Shown in pieces: positions 1-5,408 of a stretch of DNA of 21,911 bases; within the stretch, counting starts at the first letter, position 1, and each line of letters opens with the position of its first letter. The stretch is from an uncultured Pseudoflavonifractor sp. Its GTDB lineage: Bacteria; Bacillota; Clostridia; Oscillospirales; Oscillospiraceae. The position numbers were made by a program, and so were the translations under genes. A model generated the notes under the pieces. That model made no database searches and was not told the DNA's origin. It saw only the letters and a program-made list of their open reading frames with translations. The stretch lies in NCBI GenBank assembly GCA_947383685.1, contig CANDEE010000028.1, forward strand, positions 1 through 21,911, in the 5' to 3' direction.

Positions 1-98
1 ATCTTTGCCATATCGCTTTCCAGAATCTCGTCCTTTTGCAGAAACCGCTTTACCGTATCCTCTATCCATTTCTGTGTGAATGCTACCTTCTTATCCAT
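1..98 (-). CDS. Partial small hypothetical protein downstream of the DGR target gene (N-terminus only)
   Basis: An ATG at 98 opens a reading frame that runs off the left end of the window after 32 complete codons. The peptide begins MDKKVAFTQKW and is charged and probably helical, ending in ESDMAK at the edge. A good ribosome site (AGGAAAGGAAG) lies about 8 nt upstream, and the gene begins 17 bp after the stop of the DGR-type target gene, so the two are probably cotranscribed. In DGR cassettes this position is often taken by the accessory protein Avd, followed by the template repeat and reverse transcriptase. The visible residues do not resemble the Avd N-termini I know, so I do not assign it. 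The function is unknown. Confidence 0.55.
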   Translation of the reverse strand, partial: MDKKVAFTQKWIEDTVKRFLQKDEILESDMAK

Positions 99-115
99 CT
101 GCTTTTCTTCCTTTC

Positions 116-1333
116 CTATATAGATACTCCCACAGGCGGTTCCAAAAGGTCGGAGGCCCCGATGTTCCAGAGCGCGTCGAAAGCGTTCCCACTGAAGTTG
201 AGGGTGGACAGCCCGCAAGCCGGCCCTTGGGAGCAAGCCCCGAACCGCAAGCCGATCTTAAACCCGCAGGTGTGCAGGTAAATACTATCACAATAGCCTG
301 TAACCGGGCTCCCACCATACGGTTCCACCATGACCTTGCCGAAATCCTTGACCACCCTCGCCAAGTGCGGATAATGCCCGCCCGGCCGCTTGAATACGAT
401 CCCCGTATCCTCATACGCCCGTGTAAGACTGTTATTTGGGGATACATAGAGTTTTCCGGCGTCCAATATCACATAGGGGTCCCTCTGCCACAACTGATAG
501 CTCCCCAACACAATGGAGTGAAGTATTTTGTTCAGGCTTTTGCCGTCAGACGAGCTGTAAAACCGGCCACCGCCGACAACGGCGTTTGCAAGCACCCCGT
601 AATGCTTTGCCTTGGAGTGAAATCCCAAAGAGTTCCCAGCGCCATAGGCCGCCTGTAAATTGGTGGTCTTTGCGAACAGGTAGAGCAGGTCCGTGACAGT
701 GTTCACGATGGAACCGCCAAGGAAGGCGTGACGGATTCCCGCATTGGTAAAAGCCATCCTCTGTTCCGCCAAATTCACCCCCACCGTCGGCTGCGTCCCG
801 GAGATGCTTCGCATCTTCCCGTCCATGTCATGATAGCCATAGAACATAGGCAGCCACACGCCCTCAAGCGTGTTCCCGGAAGCGTCCACAAAGCCCACAG
901 GAAGGAAGCTGTCATTGATTTTCCTTAGGGAGAAGTGAACAACACGGTCAGTGCCTACCACATACTCCTCCTTGTAAATCTTCATGAGCCATGAATAGGC
1001 CCCGCCTGCATAACTTAGATCGGCAACGTCTGAAGCTGTCTCTCCATCCGCCCGCTTCGTGTAGTCCGTCTCACACAGCTCATAGTCCGGGACGCCGTCA
1101 TACCTCACCATCCAAGGCCTGTTAGCCTTCAGGACGGGGAAGCTGCCCCATGAGCCATAATTCATCTCGTGGGTAGCCATGTTCATACTCACCGGGGCAT
1201 AGTCCTTGTTGGCTCCGATGTACTCGATTCGCCGTGCCGGGTCCTTGACCGCCATGTGCTCTATGAAGCCAAAGACCTCCTCCCCTTCCATCAGGTAGCT
1301 GTAAATCTTGTCAAGCGTTGTCTTGTCCGCCAT
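116..1333 (-). CDS. DGR-type variable (target) protein with C-terminal C-type-lectin-like variable region
   Basis: The product is 405 aa. The C-terminus, residues about 361-395, reads GLRFG...CGLSTLNF...LWNIGASDLLEPP, the pattern of C-type-lectin-fold variable regions of diversity-generating retroelement target proteins (RFG, a run of unusual residues, GL.LN, then WNIGA). The N-terminal part (residues about 1-350) resembles a family I associate with phage or surface structural proteins of gut Clostridia, with blocks such as RIEYIGAN, DYTKRADG and KSLNKILHSIVLG. The start at 1333 (MADKTTL) is preferred to the longer frame at 1372 because GAAAGGG lies 9 nt upstream and the promoter's -10 box overlaps the longer start. 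No signal peptide is visible. A small gene follows 17 bp downstream. In known systems, adenines of a template repeat are randomised during reverse transcription and copied into the 3' end of such a gene to diversify ligand binding. The template repeat and reverse transcriptase are not in the window, so DGR membership is inferred. Confidence 0.8.
   Translation of the reverse strand: MADKTTLDKIYSYLMEGEEVFGFIEHMAVKDPARRIEYIGANKDYAPVSMNMATHEMNYGSWGSFPVLKANRPWMVRYDGVPDYELCETDYTKRADGETASDVADLSYAGGAYSWLMKIYKEEYVVGTDRVVHFSLRKINDSFLPVGFVDASGNTLEGVWLPMFYGYHDMDGKMRSISGTQPTVGVNLAEQRMAFTNAGIRHAFLGGSIVNTVTDLLYLFAKTTNLQAAYGAGNSLGFHSKAKHYGVLANAVVGGGRFYSSSDGKSLNKILHSIVLGSYQLWQRDPYVILDAGKLYVSPNNSLTRAYEDTGIVFKRPGGHYPHLARVVKDFGKVMVEPYGGSPVTGYCDSIYLHTCGFKIGLRFGACSQGPACGLSTLNFSGNAFDALWNIGASDLLEPPVGVSI
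150..250 (-). other. Candidate DGR variable region (VR) inside the target gene
   Basis: This stretch encodes residues about 362-394 of the target protein. Several codons at positions where DGR templates usually carry AAC (Asn) end in C but differ at the first two bases: TGC, TCC, TGC, TTC, GAC and CTC. This is what adenine-specific mutagenesis of AAC would leave. They sit next to constant blocks (CGLSTLN and WNIGAS). The boundaries are approximate because the template repeat needed to define them lies outside the window. Confidence 0.6.
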
Positions 1334-1371
1334 ATCAATATACCCTTTCAGCTTCCTTGTATAACAATGCA

Positions 1372-1400
1372 ATTATAGCAAGGGCTGTATTAGAACGCAA
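1372..1400 (-). promoter_or_regulatory. Promoter of the DGR target gene
   Basis: On the minus strand TTGCGT (1395-1400) and TATAAT (1372-1377) are separated by exactly 17 bp. The -10 box is preceded by TGC, giving an extended -10. The start codon at 1333 is about 39 nt below the -10 box. The -35 box matches consensus at three of six bases, so activity would lean on the extended -10. Confidence 0.6.
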
Positions 1401-1488
1401 TCAACAATTAAACCTTGTCGCTCAAAATTAGCGGTGGAGCGGCCTCAGAAGCTCGGTAGCCGACAGGCGGGGTCAACACCAAAGCCGC

Positions 1489-1538
1489 AGCATAAAACAG
1501 AGCGGGCGTCCTGAAGGACGCCCGCTCTGTTTTATGCT
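1489..1538. terminator. Perfect 23-bp palindromic stem-loop, probable bidirectional terminator
   Basis: Arms 1489-1511 and 1516-1538 are perfectly complementary around a TGAA loop. The stem has a GC-rich core (GAGCGGGCGTCC) flanked by AAAA on one side and TTTT on the other, so it can terminate in both directions. It is the best terminator for hsp20, whose stop lies 75 bp to the right, and insulates the DGR target promoter to its left. The stretches on either side (1401-1488 and 1539-1612) hold no gene I can support. Confidence 0.75.
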
Positions 1539-1612
1539 ACCATGGACCGCCTACCCGGCCTGAATACTTCTATATGGAGTACGGCCCAGGCCGTCCGGCT
1601 TTTTTATCAATC

Positions 1613-2041
1613 TCAGCGGATCTCGATTCGATGGGTCTCCGGCTCCACAGGCTTGGCCTTGGGGAGAGTCAGGGCCAGCACGCCGTTTTCATAGGCGGCA
1701 GTGATGCTCTTTTCCTCAATGCCCGTCACATCAAAGCTGCGCTGGAAGGAGCCATAGCGGCGCTCCCGGCGGATATAGGTTCCGTCGGCGGCCTTCTCCT
1801 CGCTCTCATCGCTGTGTTGGGCGGTGATGGTGAGGATGCCGTCCTTCAAATCCAGAGTGATGTCCTCCTTCTTAAAGCCGGGCAGCTCAGCCTCCAGCAC
1901 GTAGCTGTCGCCGGTGTCTTTAATATCGGTGCGGAAAGCGGGCAGGTCGGTGTTGGACTTACGGAAGAAATCACGGGCAAAGGAATCAAAGGTATCGAAC
2001 AGATTATTGTCGCTGCGCTCAAAGGGAAGCATACCAAACAT
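1613..2041 (-). CDS. hsp20: Small heat-shock protein, Hsp20/alpha-crystallin family
   Basis: This 142-aa ATP-independent holdase chaperone binds unfolding proteins during heat or other stress and keeps them refoldable. The alpha-crystallin domain covers residues about 38-140: it opens with FRTDIKDTGDSYVLEAELPGFKKEDITLDLKDGILTI (in pieces), continues with RRERRYGSFQRSF, and has the diagnostic closing motif ENGVLALTLPKA. Length is normal for bacterial Hsp20. The longer start at 2062 is rejected because its own codons contain the AAAGGAG ribosome site placed 9 nt before the ATG at 2041, and MFGMLPFERSDNN is a typical N-terminus. A CIRCE operator lies upstream, so repression by HrcA is expected. 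The gene is monocistronic, bounded by terminators on both sides. Confidence 0.95.
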   Translation of the reverse strand: MFGMLPFERSDNNLFDTFDSFARDFFRKSNTDLPAFRTDIKDTGDSYVLEAELPGFKKEDITLDLKDGILTITAQHSDESEEKAADGTYIRRERRYGSFQRSFDVTGIEEKSITAAYENGVLALTLPKAKPVEPETHRIEIR

Positions 2042-2069
2042 AATAGAAAACTCCTTTTTCATTTTATTT

Positions 2070-2096
2070 TTAGCACTCTCATATTTTACTTGCTAA
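2070..2096. promoter_or_regulatory. Degenerate CIRCE-like element in the hsp20 leader
   Basis: TTAGCACTC (2070-2078), a 9-bp spacer, then ACTTGCTAA (2088-2096). One half matches the CIRCE consensus half-site fully; the other keeps only TGCTAA plus scattered bases. It sits about 30 bp before the hsp20 start. It could be a second, weaker HrcA site or a decayed copy. Confidence 0.5.
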
Positions 2097-2216
2097 ATTT
2101 CATGTGCTGCATCGGACTCAACCTTTCTATGCTTTCCGGTTTCCCCGGCTTTCAAGTATTAGTATAATCAAGGGCTGTGAACAAATATACCACATATTAT
2201 GTCCAAATTGTAAACG

Positions 2217-2243
2217 TTGGCACTCCTTTATATAGAGTGCTAA
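2217..2243. promoter_or_regulatory. CIRCE operator (HrcA binding site) for hsp20
   Basis: TTGGCACTC (2217-2225), a 9-bp spacer (2226-2234) and GAGTGCTAA (2235-2243). This matches the CIRCE consensus TTAGCACTC-N9-GAGTGCTAA at 17 of 18 arm positions. HrcA binds CIRCE and represses chaperone genes until heat shock titrates GroEL. No single consensus promoter stands out between here and hsp20, although TTTACA and TATATT occur on the minus strand just downstream of the element with a long 19-bp spacing. Confidence 0.9.
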
Positions 2244-2244
2244 T

Positions 2245-2286
2245 ATTGTAAAAAAGAAAGGCCTGGGCCGCCCTGCGGCCCAGGCC
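2245..2286 (-). terminator. Rho-independent terminator of the uracil permease gene
   Basis: Perfect 12-bp GC-rich stem (arms 2260-2271 and 2275-2286) with a 3-nt loop. Read on the minus strand it is followed by a TTTCTTTTTTAC tract. It lies 23 bp after the permease stop. Confidence 0.9.
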
Positions 2287-2309
2287 AAGGGGTCTGTTTC
2301 TGTTCCGTC

Positions 2310-3644
2310 TTAATACTTGCCCAGGTTACCGGAGTTGTGGCCGTCGTCCTTGCCAAACTCGTAGTCGTTGCCGGGCAGGATGGCGTTGAGGGCAATGCCC
2401 GCAATGGCGGCAATGGCCAGACCCGTCAAAGTGATGGTGGCGCCGCCCACAGTGAAGGACAGGCCGCCGGAGAAGCCCAGGCCGCAGACCAGGATCACTG
2501 CGGCGATAATGAGGTTCCGGGAGTTGGTGAAGTCCACCTGGTTCTCCACCACATTCCGTACGCCGATGGCGGAGATCATGCCGTAGAGGATGAAGCTGAC
2601 GCCGCCGATGATAGCGGAGGGCAGAGCCCCGATGAGGGCGGCAAACTTGGGGCTGAAGGAGAGGATCAGGGCGTAGACGGCGGCCAACCGGATGACCCGG
2701 GGGTCATGGACCCGGCTGAGCACCAGCACGCCGGTATTCTCGCCGTAAGTCGTGTTGGCGGGGCCGCCGAAAAGGCCGGCCAGGGAGGTGGCGATGCCGT
2801 CGCCGATGAGGGTCCGGTGAAGGCCCGGCTCCTCCAGGAAGTTCTCTCCCACAGTGGCGGAGATGGCGGACATATCGCCGATGTGCTCCATCATGGAGGC
2901 GATGGCGATGGGGGCCATGACCAGGATGGCGGAGACGTCAAACTTGGCTACGCTGCCGCCAAAGTTGGTAATAAAGGGCTGGAAACCGATCCAGGCGGCC
3001 TCCTTCACGCCGGAGAAGTCCACCTGCTTGGTGACAATGGCCACCAGGTAAGCTCCCACCACGCCCAGGAGGATGGGGATGATCTTAATCATGCCCTTGC
3101 CCCAAATGTTGCACACGATGATGATGGCCATGGCCACCAGAGCCAGCCACCAGCAGGAGGAGGCGTTGCTCACGGCGGAGGGGGCCAGGTTCAGGCCGAT
3201 GCAGATGATGATGGGCCCGGTGACCACCGGAGGCAGGAACCGCATGACCTTGTGTACGCCCACCGCCTTCACGATGAGGGCCAGCACCAGGTAGAGAAGG
3301 CCGGCCACCACGATGCCGCCGCAGGCGTACTGGAGCTTTTCACCTGCCGCCATATTGGCGTAGGCGCCGTCGCTCATGCCGGCGATGGTGGCAAAGCCGC
3401 CCAGGAAGGCAAAGGAGGAGCCCAGGAAGGCGGGCACCTTAAACTTGGAGCAAACGTGGAAAAACAGGGTGCCGATCCCGGCAAAGAACAGGGTGGTCTG
3501 GATATTCAGGGGCAGGCCATAGCTCTGCACCAGGATGGGCACCAGAATGGTGGCCCCGAACATAGCAAACATATGCTGGAGTCCCAGTAGCAGCATTTTG
3601 GGTACGCCCAACTCTCGCGCGTCCCGGATCACGTCTTGATTCAT
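2310..3644 (-). CDS. uraA: Uracil permease (NCS2 / UraA-type nucleobase:proton symporter)
   Basis: This 444-aa inner-membrane carrier imports uracil (or possibly xanthine) with protons for pyrimidine salvage. The sequence is mostly hydrophobic with about 14 predicted membrane segments. UraA-type signatures are KVPAFLGSSFAFLGG near residue 70 and the substrate-site/gate region MMEHIGD ... GGPANTTYGENTGVLVLSRV near residues 250-300. The start at 3644 (MNQDVIRD) is chosen because GAAGGGAG precedes it; the longer frame to 3713 would begin inside the leader terminator. The leader carries a promoter, a 25-codon peptide ORF and an intrinsic terminator, so expression is probably attenuated by pyrimidine supply. 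This favours uracil over xanthine as substrate. The gene is monocistronic, ending at the terminator at 2245-2286. Confidence 0.9.
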   Translation of the reverse strand: MNQDVIRDARELGVPKMLLLGLQHMFAMFGATILVPILVQSYGLPLNIQTTLFFAGIGTLFFHVCSKFKVPAFLGSSFAFLGGFATIAGMSDGAYANMAAGEKLQYACGGIVVAGLLYLVLALIVKAVGVHKVMRFLPPVVTGPIIICIGLNLAPSAVSNASSCWWLALVAMAIIIVCNIWGKGMIKIIPILLGVVGAYLVAIVTKQVDFSGVKEAAWIGFQPFITNFGGSVAKFDVSAILVMAPIAIASMMEHIGDMSAISATVGENFLEEPGLHRTLIGDGIATSLAGLFGGPANTTYGENTGVLVLSRVHDPRVIRLAAVYALILSFSPKFAALIGALPSAIIGGVSFILYGMISAIGVRNVVENQVDFTNSRNLIIAAVILVCGLGFSGGLSFTVGGATITLTGLAIAAIAGIALNAILPGNDYEFGKDDGHNSGNLGKY

Positions 3645-3692
3645 ACTTCTTTTCTCCCTTCTTTTCTTCTGATCCTTACATGGAGCCTTGGC

Positions 3693-3750
3693 AATGGGCA
3701 AAAAAAGAGACAATCACAAAAGTGATTGTCTTTCAAATAAATTGCCCATT
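3693..3750 (-). terminator. Leader terminator (attenuator) of uraA
   Basis: On the minus strand a perfect 10-bp stem (arms 3722-3731 and 3708-3717) with a TTTT loop is followed by CTTTTTTT. It lies inside the 5' leader, about 60 nt before the uraA start, so it must be bypassed for expression. A second perfect 9-bp repeat flanks it (AATGGGCAA at 3742-3750 and its complement at 3693-3701), allowing an outer stem or alternative pairing. Confidence 0.85.
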
Positions 3751-3810
3751 AAAAAAGGAAAGAAAAGGCCCGTACCCAAAGCGGTAACGGCGGCGCGTCA
3801 GCTTGGTCAT
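3733..3810 (-). CDS. uraA leader peptide (25 codons), candidate sensor of an attenuator
   Basis: This short ORF starts with ATG at 3810 after a strong ribosome site (AAGGGAGGG, 7 nt spacing) and ends with TGA at 3733-3735. The stop lies one nucleotide before the 5' arm of the leader terminator, so a terminating ribosome would cover that arm. The peptide starts MTKLTRRRYRFGYG; four of codons 6-10 are Arg. Codons 15-20 lie in a U-rich run (about 3751-3766, CCTTTTCTTTCCTTTTTT). The arrangement matches the E. coli pyrBI leader, where low UTP makes RNA polymerase pause in U tracts so that the ribosome catches up and blocks the terminator. The assignment rests on architecture alone; I recognise no homologue of the peptide. 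Confidence 0.7.
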   Translation of the reverse strand: MTKLTRRRYRFGYGPFLSFFNGQFI

Positions 3811-3840
3811 GACCGATCCCTCCCTTCCTCATTGGGCAGT

Positions 3841-3869
3841 ATTTTACCAAAGGTTCCCTTTCCTGTCAA
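3841..3869 (-). promoter_or_regulatory. Promoter of the uraA leader
   Basis: Minus-strand TTGACA (3864-3869), 17-bp spacer, TAAAAT (3841-3846), nearly full sigma-A consensus. Predicted transcription start is near 3834, about 23 nt before the leader-peptide ATG. Confidence 0.85.
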
Positions 3870-3906
3870 GAGGAAATTTTTGCTTTTCCCAATTTTTCTT
3901 TTTCTC

Positions 3907-3935
3907 TTTACTCTCCCCCAAAAAGCGAGTATAAT
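3907..3935 (+). promoter_or_regulatory. Promoter of the first MATE transporter gene
   Basis: TTTACT (3907-3912), 17-bp spacer, TATAAT (3930-3935). It is divergent from the uraA promoter; the two -35 boxes are 37 bp apart, separated by a T-rich stretch. The start codon lies about 40 bp downstream. Confidence 0.75.
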
Positions 3936-3974
3936 CGGCAGAGCCTGAACATTTTTCCAAAGGTGGCGACCCTC

Positions 3975-5360
3975 TTGCGTAAAAAAAGCGACCTGGGCCG
4001 GGATTCGGTAGGCGCTCTGGTCCTCCGGCTGGCAATCCCCACCATGCTGGCCCAATTTATCAACGTCCTGTACAGCATTGTGGACCGGATGTTCATCGGC
4101 CACATCCCCCAGGTGGGAGACCTTGCCCTGGCGGGGGTGGGTGTCTGCGGCCCTATCGTCACCCTGTTGTCCTCCTTTTCCTACCTCGCCTGCCTGGGGG
4201 GCGGCCCCCTCTTTTCCATGAAGATGGGCGCGGGAAATAAGGAGGGTGCCTCCGCCATCTTGTCCAACTGCCTGCGGATGCTGCTGGGCATGGCGGCGGG
4301 ACTGAGCCTGCTCTTTTTTCTGCTGCGGAAAAACCTTCTCTGGTGGTTCGGGGCCAGCGCCGGGACCTTTCCCTACGCCCTTACCTACATGACCATCTAC
4401 ATTGCCGGCACTGCCTTCGCCCTTATGGCGACGGGGCTCAATAATTTTCTGATCTGCCAGGGCCGTTCCGGGCTGGGTATGGGTACGGTGGTGCTGGGTG
4501 CCGTCCTCAATATCTGCCTGGACCCCCTCTTTATCTTTGTGCTGGACATGGGGGTGGCAGGAGCGGCCTGGGCCACCCTTCTTTCCCAGGCGGCCTCCTG
4601 CGCCTTTGCCCTTATAGCCCTCACCCGTCCCTCCATGCCCTGCCCTCTGCGGTGGGGGCGGTTTGATTTCTCCATCTGCCGCAAGGTCGTTACCTTTGGC
4701 ATGGCCCCCTTCCTCACCTACGCTCTGGACAGCGTGATCCTCATCGTTCTCAATACCACCCTCCAGCACCGGGGCGGACCGGGAGAGGGAGACGCCCTGC
4801 TCACCTGCTGCTCCATTGTCCAGAGCTATATGCTTCTTGTGGCTATGCCCATGAGCGGCATAACCCTGGGCTGCCAGGGGGTCATCAGCTACAACCTGGG
4901 AGCAGGAAACGCTCCGCGGGTAAAAAAGGCTCTGACGGGCGTATTCGCCATGTGCTTTTCCTTTGCCGCCGTCATGTTGGCCCTTACCCACCTCTGCTCC
5001 CCGTTTTTTGTCCGGCTTTTTACCCAAAATGAATATCTCATGGCAAGAAGCGTCACCCTGATTAAAGTGTATACCGCCGGACTGCTGTTTCTCCCCGTTC
5101 AATGGACGGCGGTAGACGGCTCCACCGCTATGGGACAAACCCGGCTGGCCCTCTTTTGCTCCCTGCTGCGGAAGACCATTTTTGTCTCCGCCGTAATCCT
5201 GCTTCCCTGTTTCTTCCCAGCCGCCTCCGCCTTCTGCGCCGAGCCTTTGTGCGACGTCACCGCCGCCTGCGTCTCCGCCGCTCTGTTCCTCCGGTTCACT
5301 CCCCGGACTCTGGCGGAACATTGTACGCCAGTTGACAGTGAGGCCACAGTTGGGATATAA
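3975..5360 (+). CDS. MATE-family multidrug/Na+ (or H+) antiporter
   Basis: This 461-aa inner-membrane protein has about 12 transmembrane segments arranged as two MATE repeats. It would export cationic or organic compounds in exchange for Na+ or H+; the substrate is unknown. The first helix reads LVLRLAIPTMLAQFINVLYSIVDRMFIGH (in pieces), the hallmark opening of clostridial MATE proteins, and the second repeat opens near MAPFLTYALDSVILIVLN. The TTG at 3975 is chosen because AAAGGTGG lies 8 nt upstream and family members start at the KK(S/D)LG segment. An in-frame GTG at 3963 lies inside that ribosome site and is less likely. Its own promoter precedes it. The stop codon overlaps the -10 box of the lysA promoter, and no terminator separates the two. 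Confidence 0.9.
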   Translation: MRKKSDLGRDSVGALVLRLAIPTMLAQFINVLYSIVDRMFIGHIPQVGDLALAGVGVCGPIVTLLSSFSYLACLGGGPLFSMKMGAGNKEGASAILSNCLRMLLGMAAGLSLLFFLLRKNLLWWFGASAGTFPYALTYMTIYIAGTAFALMATGLNNFLICQGRSGLGMGTVVLGAVLNICLDPLFIFVLDMGVAGAAWATLLSQAASCAFALIALTRPSMPCPLRWGRFDFSICRKVVTFGMAPFLTYALDSVILIVLNTTLQHRGGPGEGDALLTCCSIVQSYMLLVAMPMSGITLGCQGVISYNLGAGNAPRVKKALTGVFAMCFSFAAVMLALTHLCSPFFVRLFTQNEYLMARSVTLIKVYTAGLLFLPVQWTAVDGSTAMGQTRLALFCSLLRKTIFVSAVILLPCFFPAASAFCAEPLCDVTAACVSAALFLRFTPRTLAEHCTPVDSEATVGI

Positions 5361-5361
5361 T
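5332..5361 (+). promoter_or_regulatory. lysA promoter embedded in the 3' end of the MATE gene
   Basis: TTGACA (5332-5337), 18-bp spacer, TATAAT (5356-5361): both hexamers are perfect consensus. The TAA stop of the MATE gene lies inside the -10 box. The lysA start lies about 45 bp downstream. Confidence 0.85.
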
Positions 5362-5408
5362 TTAGCCAAAGTTTCCCTATTTTTGGAGAGAGAAATCAGG
5401 TGTTCCCC

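Noticed and set aside
1401..1488. Possible degenerate gene end or tRNA-like remnant between the DGR promoter and the palindrome
   Set aside because: It does not fold as a tRNA, has no T-arm consensus, and the short frames across it have no start or ribosome site.
1574..1608. Short hairpin ACGGCC-CA-GGCCGT followed by CCGGCTTTTTT as a plus-strand terminator
   Set aside because: The T tract does not directly follow the stem, the alternative 4-bp stem is weak, and no plus-strand gene lies to the left.
2337..3590. 417-codon plus-strand frame opposite uraA
   Set aside because: Gly/Asp/His/Gln-rich mirror of a membrane protein gene, with no ribosome site or motif.
5356..5370. TATAATTTAGCCAAA in the lysA promoter resembles the right half of the XRE operator
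   Set aside because: Eight of nine bases match one arm, but the left arm is absent, and the match is partly explained by the shared -10 box.
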